A stretch of DNA of 20,364 nucleotides, taken from positions 1 to 20,364 of the forward strand of contig VBLM01000370.1 in assembly GCA_005879095.1 (NCBI GenBank), written 5' to 3'. Positions within the stretch are counted from its first letter, which is position 1. Every line of letters begins with the position of its first letter. The position numbers and the translations under genes are program-made. This DNA is from Deltaproteobacteria bacterium (GTDB taxonomy: Bacteria; Myxococcota; Myxococcia; Myxococcales; 40CM-4-68-19). This document shows, one piece after another, positions 8,094 through 14,915 of the stretch. Under the pieces are notes generated by a model. It saw nothing but the letters and a program-made list of their open reading frames with translations. It had not been told where the DNA came from and did not search any database.

Positions 8094-9187
8094 CTGCCGT
8101 CGAGATTCACTGTCGCGCACGTCACCACCATCGGCCTTTCGCTCCACTTCCTCTCCGGGCAGGCCGCCGTCCTGCGCAAGTCGGGAGCCTCCCTGCACGC
8201 GATCTCGTCGCCAGACCCGGAATCGGCCGCTTTCCGCGACAGTGAGGGTGTCCCGCTCCATCCGATCCGGATGACCCGGCGGATCACTCCGCTGCGCGAT
8301 CTGCTCGCGCTCTGGCGGGTGTGGCGGGTCGTCCGGCGCATTCGCCCGCAGATCGTGCACGCCCATACGCCGAAGGGCGGCCTGCTGGGAATGATCGCGG
8401 CGTGGATCGAGCGGACGCCGGTGCGCACTGCTTCCTCGCTCATCGCGTTCTCGCGGTGAGCCACTCGACGCGCGAGATCGCGATCGAGGAGGGGCTCTGC
8501 CCGCCCGACAAGATCAAGGTCCTGCTCAGCGGCAGCGGGCAAGGCGTCGACGCCAGGCGGTTCGCGCCGGCCAACGAATCCGCGCGGTTCGCCGCTCGCG
8601 CCGCGTACGGCATTCCGGCGGACGCGCTCGTCGTCGGTTTTCTGGGCCGGATGGTGCGCGACAAGGGCCTCCTCGAGCTTGCCCGCGCGTGGCGACGTCT
8701 GTCGGCGAAGGAGCCTCGCCTGCACTTTCTGCTCGCCGGCAAACAGGACCCGGATGACGCGCTGGCGACGGCCATGCTCGCCGCGTTGCGGTCGGATCCG
8801 CGCGTCCACTACGCCGGACACGACTGGGATGCGCCGCGCCTCTACGCCGCGATGGACGTGGTGGCCTTGCCCAGCTACCGGGAGGGCTTTCCCAACGTCG
8901 CGCTCGAGGCCGCAGCGATGGGGCTGCCGATTGTCGCGAGCCGCGTTCCCGGTTGCACCGACGCCGTCCTCGACGGCGTCACCGGGACGCTGGTCGCGCC
9001 TCGCGACGCAGGCGCGCTCGCCGGCGGACTCGAGTCGTACCTGGCCAACGCCGGCCTGCGGGAGAGACACGGCCAGGCCGGCCGCAGCCGGGTGCTGGCA
9101 GAGTTACGGCGCGAAGCGATCCACGAAGCGATCGCCGCGGAATACCGAAATCTAATGGGAGCGGCGGCATGCGCGTACTCCAGGTGA
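8094..9187 (+). pseudogene. GT4-family glycosyltransferase A, frame-broken and joined in frame to the aminotransferase
   Basis: The GT-B N-lobe begins at FTVAHVTTIGLSLHFL and includes PQIVHAHTPKGGLLG. It is followed after a frame change at about 8426-8430 by the C-lobe: FLAHRVLAVSHSTRE, VVGFLGRMVRDKGLLELARAW, the nucleotide-sugar-binding EX7E-type segment SYREGFPNVALEAAAMG, and GCTDAVLDGVTGTLV. Between TPVR and FLAHRVLAVS, relatives have about 25-30 residues (an HxxRGLPF-type helix region) that are missing, so roughly 80 nt appear deleted. No ATG or stop separates it from the aminotransferase. CTG 8094 or GTG 8085 are possible starts, but the boundary may itself be altered. Such enzymes add a sugar to an undecaprenyl-PP-linked repeat at the cytoplasmic membrane face. 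The stop overlaps the next gene by 19 nt. Confidence 0.75.
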
Positions 9188-10211
9188 TCCCCAACCTCGC
9201 GGTCGGCGGGGCGGAGCGCGTCGTCTCGCTCCTGGCCCGCCATCTTCGCCGCTCCGGCCACGACGTCGCCGTGGTCTCGCTCTACGACCCCAGCGGCTCC
9301 TGGATCGAGACCGGCCTGCGATCGGACGGGGTGCCGGTCCATTTCCTCGGGAAGCATCCGGGTCTCGACCTGCGCATGATCCCGCGGATAGCCCGCGTCG
9401 TGGCTCGCTTCCGGCCGGACGTCCTTCACACCCATCTCTACGTGCTCAAGTACGTGCTCCCCGCCGCCGCCGGCCGCTGCCGCGTGGTGCACACGGTGCA
9501 CAACCTCGCCGAGCTTGAGGTCGAGCGCCTGAGCCGCATCCTCCAGGCGATCGCGTTCCGGGCGGGCGTCGTCCCGGTGGCCATCGGCGACGCCGTGGCC
9601 GAGAGCATGCACCGGCTCTACCGGCTGCCGCCGCGCCACCGGATCCCCAACGGCATTCCCGTTTCCGATTACGCGCCGCCTCCCGGCGCTCGCGAGGAAG
9701 TTCGCGCATCGCTCGGCATCCCCGCCGGCGCGCCGGTCTTCGTCGCGGTCGGGCGTCTCGAGCCGCAGAAGAACAGCAAGTCGTTGATCGAGGCCTTTGC
9801 GTCGGAGCGGCTGCGGCACTCGAATCGCAGGCCAGCGCGCGGGGAGTCGGAGATCGGGTGCATTTCCTCGGGATCAGGGCCGACATCCCCCGCGTGCTGG
9901 CCGCCGCCGACGTGTTCGTGCTCGCCTCCCGCTACGAGGGCAATCCGTTGACCGTCATGGAGGCGATGGCGGCCGGCAAGCCGGTGCTGGCGACCGCCGT
10001 CGGCTGCGTCCCCGAGCTGGTCCCGGATTGCGCCGGGCTCCTCGTCGCTCCCGGAGACGGCGCCGCGCTCGAGGCGGCGATGGTCGAGCTCGCCGGCGAT
10101 GCCGGACGCGCGCGGGAAAAGGGAGCGGCCGCGGCGGTCATCGCGCGCTCGCGATTCGACGCCGAGGTGATGGGAAGCGCCTACGAAAAACTCTACGCGG
10201 AAGTCACATGA
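9169..10211 (+). pseudogene. GT4-family glycosyltransferase B, frame-broken
   Basis: The ATG at 9169 gives a classic GT4 start, MRVLQVIPNLAVGGAERVV, with GGGA upstream. The N-lobe continues through FRPDVLHTHLYVLKYVLP, IPNGIPVSDY and VAVGRLEPQKNSKSLIEAFA. At 9801-9806 the frame changes. The second frame resumes with ALESQASARGVGDRVHFLG and carries the C-lobe, including the EX7E-type segment SRYEGNPLTVMEAMAAGKPV, to a TGA at 10209-10211 that overlaps the epimerase ATG. Relatives have about 13-15 residues (a LLLVGDGPL-type strand and loop) between these parts, so about 40 nt look deleted. If the break is real the protein cannot fold as a full GT-B enzyme. The sugar donor is not predictable. Confidence 0.78.
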
Positions 10212-11287
10212 CCGTTCGCACGGGGCCCGACGAGATGTTGCGCGTGCGGCTTCGCCGCCGCCCGCAGACCTGGCTTTTGACCGGCTGCGCCGGCTTCATC
10301 GGCTCGCACCTTCTCGCGCGCCTGCTCGCGCTCGATCAGCGCGTGGTCGGGCTCGACAACTTCGCCACCGGAAGCCGGCGAAACATCGCCGAGGTACTGC
10401 GCGCGGTCTCGCCCGAGCAGGCCGCCCGGTTCCGCTTTCACGAAGGCGACATCCGCGACCGCGAGGCTGGCGCCGAGGCTTGCCGCGGCGTGGACCTCGT
10501 CCTCCACGAGGCGGCCCTCGGCTCGGTGACGCGGTCGATCGAAGACCCGCTCCAGACACATGACGTGAACCTGACCGGATTTCTCCGGCTCCTGATCGCG
10601 GCGCGCGACGCCCGGGTGCGGCGCGTGGTCTTCGCCAGCTCCAGCTCCGTCTATGGCGACGACCCCGTCCTTCCGCGAGCCGAAGACACGGTCGGACGGC
10701 AGCTCTCGCCGTACGCCGCCAGCAAGTACGCGGACGAGATCTACGCGCACGTCTTCGGCCGCTGCTACGGACTCGAGTTGATCGGCCTGCGCTACTTCAA
10801 CGTCTTCGGCCCGCGGCAGGACCCGGCCGGCCCCTACGCGGCCGTCATCCCCCGCTGGTTCTCGGCGCTCCTCGAAAGCAGCGACGTCGCCATCTACGGC
10901 GACGGCGAGACGAGCCGCGACTTCTGCTTCGTGGACAACGTCGTCCAGGCGAACCTGCTCGCCGCCACCACCGCCGGCTCGGCCGCCCTCGGCCAGGTCT
11001 TCAACATCGGGTACGGAGGCCGCACCACGCTCAACGAGCTGTTCCGGCTGATCCGCGCCGAGGTCGCCCGCCTCCGCCCGGCCGCGGAGGAGATCGTCCC
11101 CCGCCACCGTCCTTTCCGTGCGGGCGACGTGCGGCACTCGCTCGCCGACATCGGACGGGCCCGGCGGATCCTCGGATACGCGCCGGCAGTTTCGGTCCGC
11201 GACGGCCTCGCCCGCACCGCGGCCTGGTACGCGGCCCGGTTCAGGCGGCCGAGCGCTCCACAACCCTCGATCGCGGGCGAGGCCTGA
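10208..11287 (+). CDS. UDP-N-acetylglucosamine(-uronate) 4-epimerase, WbpP/TviC-like SDR
   Basis: This intact 359-residue extended SDR enzyme interconverts gluco and galacto forms at C4 of UDP-GlcNAc or UDP-GlcNAcA, using tightly bound NAD. The NAD-binding loop is GCAGFIG (26-32). GLDNFATGSRRN follows, and the catalytic pair is Y169xxxK173 in SPYAASKYADE. The blocks LHEAALGSVTRSIEDP, GLRYFNVFGPRQDPAGPYAAVIP and YGDGETSRDFCFVDNVVQAN are characteristic of the WbpP/TviC/Gne group rather than GalE. The ATG at 10208 was chosen because it overlaps the upstream stop as ATGA; a first stretch of about 20 residues precedes the core. With the dehydrogenase at the window start it recreates the TviB/TviC pair that makes UDP-GalNAcA for Vi-type polymers. 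Whether it prefers the N-acetyl sugar or its uronate is not determined here. Confidence 0.88.
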   Translation: MTVRTGPDEMLRVRLRRRPQTWLLTGCAGFIGSHLLARLLALDQRVVGLDNFATGSRRNIAEVLRAVSPEQAARFRFHEGDIRDREAGAEACRGVDLVLHEAALGSVTRSIEDPLQTHDVNLTGFLRLLIAARDARVRRVVFASSSSVYGDDPVLPRAEDTVGRQLSPYAASKYADEIYAHVFGRCYGLELIGLRYFNVFGPRQDPAGPYAAVIPRWFSALLESSDVAIYGDGETSRDFCFVDNVVQANLLAATTAGSAALGQVFNIGYGGRTTLNELFRLIRAEVARLRPAAEEIVPRHRPFRAGDVRHSLADIGRARRILGYAPAVSVRDGLARTAAWYAARFRRPSAPQPSIAGEA

Positions 11288-12498
11288 TGGACACCGGCGG
11301 CAAGCTGATCCGGGCGGCGCTCGCCATCTCCGCGCTCGGGATTGCCGCCGACGTGGTCATCGCCACCCGTCTCGGCAGCAGCGGGACCGCATCGCTCGCC
11401 GCTTCGATCGTGCTCGGCGCGCCCCTCATCCTCGCCGCCGGCTGGCAGATCTTCGCCGCAGATCGGATCAGGCCGTCGCCTGCGCCGTTCTGGATGCTGG
11501 CGGCTTTCGTGGGCTGGTCGGCGCTGACCTTTTTTTGGGCTGTCGATCAAGGCGCGGTCGTCAGCAGGCTCGTCACCGACCTGCAGCTGTTGACGCTGGT
11601 GTGGTTCGGGTGGCAGCTGGTGCGGTCCGAAGAGTCGCTGCGCGCGATGCTGGGCGGATTCGTCGCCGGATGCTTTTTCGTCGTCGCCCTCGCCTGGCAG
11701 GCGTTCGCCGAAGGCAACGCGTTCGAGGACGTCGTCTTCGAAGGCGGCACGCGCTACGCGGCCGAGGGCTTCGACCCCAACGACATGGCGGTGACGCTCG
11801 CGCTCGGGATTCCGATGGCCGTATACCTCGCGGTCGCCGGCCGGAGCCGCTGGCGGTGGCTGGTGTTGCTGTACCTGCCGATGGCCGCGAGCGCGATCGC
11901 GCTCAGCGCCTCGCGCGGCGGGACGCTGGCGGCGGCGGCGTCCCTGGCGTGCGCGGTGGTCTGGCTCGCGCGGCGCAGCCGTACGGCGCTGGCGCTGACC
12001 CTTGCTCTGGTCGCGGTGGGCATCGCGGCCGTCGGTTGGTTCGTGCCGTGGGACACGTGGTCGCGCCTGCTCACGATCCGTGAGGAGCTCGGGGGATCGA
12101 TCTCCGACCGCGACGTGATCTGGCGCGTCGCCCTGACGCTTCTGGCGGGGCATCCATTCGTCGGCGTGGGCGCGGCGGGATTTCCGCGCGCCGCTCTTCC
12201 AGCCCTCACGCCGTGGCGAAATCCGCCCGTTCCGTACGTCCACAACACGCCGCTCTCGGTCGCCGTCGAGCTGGGCGGGATCGGCCTTTTGCTCTTCCTC
12301 GGCGTCTTTGCGCTGATTTTCCACGGGGTCGCGCGGCGAGGCGGGAACCATCGATCGCTCGTGATCGGCCTGGCGCTGACGTGGTTCATCGGATGCGCCT
12401 CGCTGACCTGGGAGGCGCGGAAGGGGACCTGGTTCGTCTTCCTCCTCGGCATCGCGCTCGCCGGTCTGCGTCCCAGCCCCCGCCCGGAGCTGCAGTGA
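11287..12498 (+). CDS. O-antigen ligase/polymerase family membrane protein (Wzy/WaaL type)
   Basis: The 403-residue protein has about 10-12 hydrophobic segments and a large loop near residues 250-310, as in the Wzy_C/WaaL family. Supporting marks are the SRGG signature in ALSASRGGTLAAAA, the loop features GHPFVGVGAAGFPRAAL and VPYVHNTPLSVAVELGGIGLLL (the HN...E pattern before the next helix), and a late WEARKGTWF. These inner-membrane proteins act on undecaprenyl-PP-linked glycans in the periplasm, either polymerising repeat units (Wzy) or ligating chains to an acceptor (WaaL or protein ligases). Next to a Wzx-type flippase, polymerase is the more likely role. ATG 11287 shares one base with the epimerase TGA (TGATG), and the stop overlaps the flippase GTG. 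Confidence 0.8.
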   Translation: MDTGGKLIRAALAISALGIAADVVIATRLGSSGTASLAASIVLGAPLILAAGWQIFAADRIRPSPAPFWMLAAFVGWSALTFFWAVDQGAVVSRLVTDLQLLTLVWFGWQLVRSEESLRAMLGGFVAGCFFVVALAWQAFAEGNAFEDVVFEGGTRYAAEGFDPNDMAVTLALGIPMAVYLAVAGRSRWRWLVLLYLPMAASAIALSASRGGTLAAAASLACAVVWLARRSRTALALTLALVAVGIAAVGWFVPWDTWSRLLTIREELGGSISDRDVIWRVALTLLAGHPFVGVGAAGFPRAALPALTPWRNPPVPYVHNTPLSVAVELGGIGLLLFLGVFALIFHGVARRGGNHRSLVIGLALTWFIGCASLTWEARKGTWFVFLLGIALAGLRPSPRPELQ

Positions 12499-13766
12499 CG
12501 GGGCTCCTGCCGGCGCCGCGGATGCGCAGCAACATCCGCTGGAACCTGGTGGGCAACGTGGCCTACGCCCTCGGGCAGTGGGTGCAGCTGATCATCCTGG
12601 CGCACATGGGCGGCCCGGCGGCGGTCGGCGTCTACGTCTTCGCGCTCAGCCTGACGGCGCCGGTAATGATGCTCGCGAGCCTCTGCCTGCGCTTCGTGCA
12701 GGCCTGCGACGCGCGGCGTGCCTACGCCTTCCGCGAGTACCTCGGCCTGCGCGGCGCCACGACTGCCGCCGCCGTCGCGACCATAGCGCTCATCGCCTGG
12801 GGAACCGGCGGGCCGGCGTGGGCGGTGCTGCTTCCGATCTGCGCGATGAGAGCGGCGGATGCGCTCGCCGACATCCATTACGGCCTCTGGCAGCAGCACG
12901 AGCGGATGGGCGTCATCGCCGGCGGCCTGATCCTGAACTCGATCAGCTCGGCAGCTTTCATGACGGTGGCAGCCTTGCTCGGCGGCGGAGTTCCCGGCGC
13001 GGCGATCGGTTCCGCGCTCGGCTCGTGCGCCGCGCTCGTCTTCGTTCGCCTTCGCGCCTCGGCGGACGCGGAGCTGCGGCGCGCGGTCGCGGAGAGGCCG
13101 GGGCCGGTGTCGTGGCCGCGAATGGGCCGGCTCGCCGCCGAGGCCGCTCCCCTCGGCATCACCATCCTTCTCGGCTCGCTGCAGCAGTACGTCCCGCGGT
13201 TCTTCCTCGCTCATTACGGCGGCGACGTGGCGCTCGGTGTCTTCGCGGCGGCGAGCCAGCTCACGGCCGGGGGCGACGTCGTCATCGCCGCGCTCGGCGG
13301 CGCCGCCGGCCCCCGGCTCGCCTCGCTGCGCGCGGCCGGCGAGGCGGGTGCCTTTCGCGGACTGATCCGCAAGCTGGTCCTTTTCGGAGCGCTCCTCGGA
13401 GCTGCCGGCGTGGCGCTGTCCGCGGTCGCGGGCCGCCGGATTCTCGAGCTTCTCTACCGGCCCGAGTTCGGTTCCGGCGCGCCCGTCCTCGTACTATTGA
13501 GCGCTGCAGCCGGCATCTGGTTCGTCGCGACGCTCCTCGGGTATTCGCTCTCCGCGGCGCGCGTGTTCAAGGTGCAGCCGGCGCTTCTCGCCGTCGCGCT
13601 CATCGTTCTCATGGCCGGCTGCGCCGTGCTCGTCCCGGTCCATGGCGGAGCGGGAGCGGCGATGGCCCTACTGCTTGCGTCATCCGTCCAGGCCCTGCTC
13701 GCCTGGCAGGTGCTGCGCAAGGTCCGGGTGGAGGTGGAAAAGTGCGCGGAACCGCAGGCAGCGTGA
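12495..13766 (+). CDS. Wzx-type polysaccharide flippase (MOP superfamily)
   Basis: From GTG 12495 the protein has 423 residues and about 12 hydrophobic segments spread over its full length. It opens with the typical MOP/Wzx layout, IRWNLVGNVAYALGQWVQLIIL followed by GGPAAVGVYVFALSLTAPV. Later stretches include LGITILLGSLQQYVPRFFLAHY and GVFAAASQLTAGGDVVIAALGG. The family moves undecaprenyl-PP-linked repeat units across the inner membrane. The GTG is preferred because it overlaps the upstream TGA as GTGA, the same arrangement as the next junction. An ATG at 12522 (MRSNIRWN) is an alternative that would cut 9 residues. It sits between the polymerase-like gene and a glycosyltransferase, so a Wzx/Wzy-dependent route is likely. 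Homology to Wzx is by topology and short motifs only. Confidence 0.78.
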   Translation: MTGLLPAPRMRSNIRWNLVGNVAYALGQWVQLIILAHMGGPAAVGVYVFALSLTAPVMMLASLCLRFVQACDARRAYAFREYLGLRGATTAAAVATIALIAWGTGGPAWAVLLPICAMRAADALADIHYGLWQQHERMGVIAGGLILNSISSAAFMTVAALLGGGVPGAAIGSALGSCAALVFVRLRASADAELRRAVAERPGPVSWPRMGRLAAEAAPLGITILLGSLQQYVPRFFLAHYGGDVALGVFAAASQLTAGGDVVIAALGGAAGPRLASLRAAGEAGAFRGLIRKLVLFGALLGAAGVALSAVAGRRILELLYRPEFGSGAPVLVLLSAAAGIWFVATLLGYSLSAARVFKVQPALLAVALIVLMAGCAVLVPVHGGAGAAMALLLASSVQALLAWQVLRKVRVEVEKCAEPQAA

Positions 13767-14914
13767 CAGACCGTCGGATCCTCCACGTCATCACCGACCT
13801 GAACGTGGGCGGGGCCGAGACGATGCTCTATCGGCTCGTCCAGGTACCCGAGATGGCGCGCTGCGAGCACCGGGTCGTCTCGCTCACCAGCCCCGGCGCG
13901 ATCGGCGACCGGCTGCGGCAGCTCGGCATCGAGTCCTTGGCGCTCGGGATGGGCCGCTTCCCCAGCCCGTTGAAGATCGTTCGCCTGGCGAGGATCGTCC
14001 GCGATTTCCGACCGGCGGTCGTCCACACCTGGATGTATCACGCCAACCTGATCGGCGGCATCGCGGCCAGGCTGGCGGGCGGCGTCCCGATCGTCTGGGC
14101 GATCCACAGCTGCGTCCTCGAACCGGGGCGCGCCCGCTGGACGACGCGCTGGACGGTCGCGCTCGGGGCCTGGCTCTCGGGCTGGTTGCCGGACCACATC
14201 GTCGCCGTCTCGCGTGCCTCGCGCGATCAGCACGTCGCCATCGGTTACGACCCCACCAAACTGGTCGTCATCCCCAACGGATTCGACGTGGAGCAGTACC
14301 GGCCGGACCCCGGCGCGCGTCGCGCCGTCCGCGAAGAGCTGCGCCTCGATCCGGACGCCGTCGTGATCGGTCTGGTCGCGCGAATCGACCCGGTGAAAGA
14401 TCACGCCAGCTTCATCCGCGCCGCGGGCCTTCTGGCGAGGCGGCAGCCGCATGCTGCGTTCCTGTTCTGCGGGGATGGAACAGAACATCTTGCCGGCGCG
14501 ATCGACGGCGCAGGCCTGTCGGACCGCTTTCGGCTTCTCGGGCACCGCGACGACGTCCCCCGCGTGATGAACGCGCTCGACGTCGCGACGCTCTGTTCCG
14601 CGGCCGGCGAGGCGTTCCCGCTGGTCGTCGGCGAAGCGATGGCTTGCGGAGTCCCGTGCGTCGTCACCGATCTCGGCGACTGCTCGTATCTGGTAGGCGA
14701 GACGGGCCGCGTGGTGCGGCCGCGAGATCCCGAGGCGCTAGCGGCGGCCTGGGAGGAGATGGTCCTCCTCGGGCCCGACGGCCGCCATCGGTTGGGGCGC
14801 GAAGCCCGGCGGCGGATCGAGCGCGAGTTCAGCCTTCGCCGCGTCGCGGCCGAATACGCCGCCCTCTATTCACCGCCGGTCGCAGGCCGGCTCGCCACCT
14901 CCCGAGCGCAATAG
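13763..14914 (+). CDS. GT4-family glycosyltransferase C
   Basis: This intact 383-residue GT-B enzyme starts at GTG 13763 in a GTGA overlap with the flippase gene. The N-lobe opens with RILHVITDLNVGGAETMLYR and contains PAVVHTWMYHANLIGGIAARL. The linker is VVIPNGFDVEQYRPD. The C-lobe has VIGLVARIDPVKDHASFIRAA, FLFCGDGTEHL, FRLLGHRDDVPRVMNALDV and the EX7E segment, E600-like in EAFPLVVGEAMACGVPCVV. It keeps the GDG strand-loop that is missing in glycosyltransferase B, which makes the loss there stand out. It should transfer a hexose-type residue from a nucleotide sugar to a growing lipid-linked oligosaccharide. Donor and linkage are unknown. It ends one base before the asnB-like start. Confidence 0.85.
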   Translation: MTDRRILHVITDLNVGGAETMLYRLVQVPEMARCEHRVVSLTSPGAIGDRLRQLGIESLALGMGRFPSPLKIVRLARIVRDFRPAVVHTWMYHANLIGGIAARLAGGVPIVWAIHSCVLEPGRARWTTRWTVALGAWLSGWLPDHIVAVSRASRDQHVAIGYDPTKLVVIPNGFDVEQYRPDPGARRAVREELRLDPDAVVIGLVARIDPVKDHASFIRAAGLLARRQPHAAFLFCGDGTEHLAGAIDGAGLSDRFRLLGHRDDVPRVMNALDVATLCSAAGEAFPLVVGEAMACGVPCVVTDLGDCSYLVGETGRVVRPRDPEALAAAWEEMVLLGPDGRHRLGREARRRIEREFSLRRVAAEYAALYSPPVAGRLATSRAQ

Positions 14915-14915
14915 C

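Noticed and set aside
12578..13762. Upstream extension of the glycosyltransferase C frame across the flippase gene
   Set aside because: The extension overlaps the flippase in another frame and has no domain. The GTG at 13,763 in a GTGA overlap gives the standard GT4 N-terminus.
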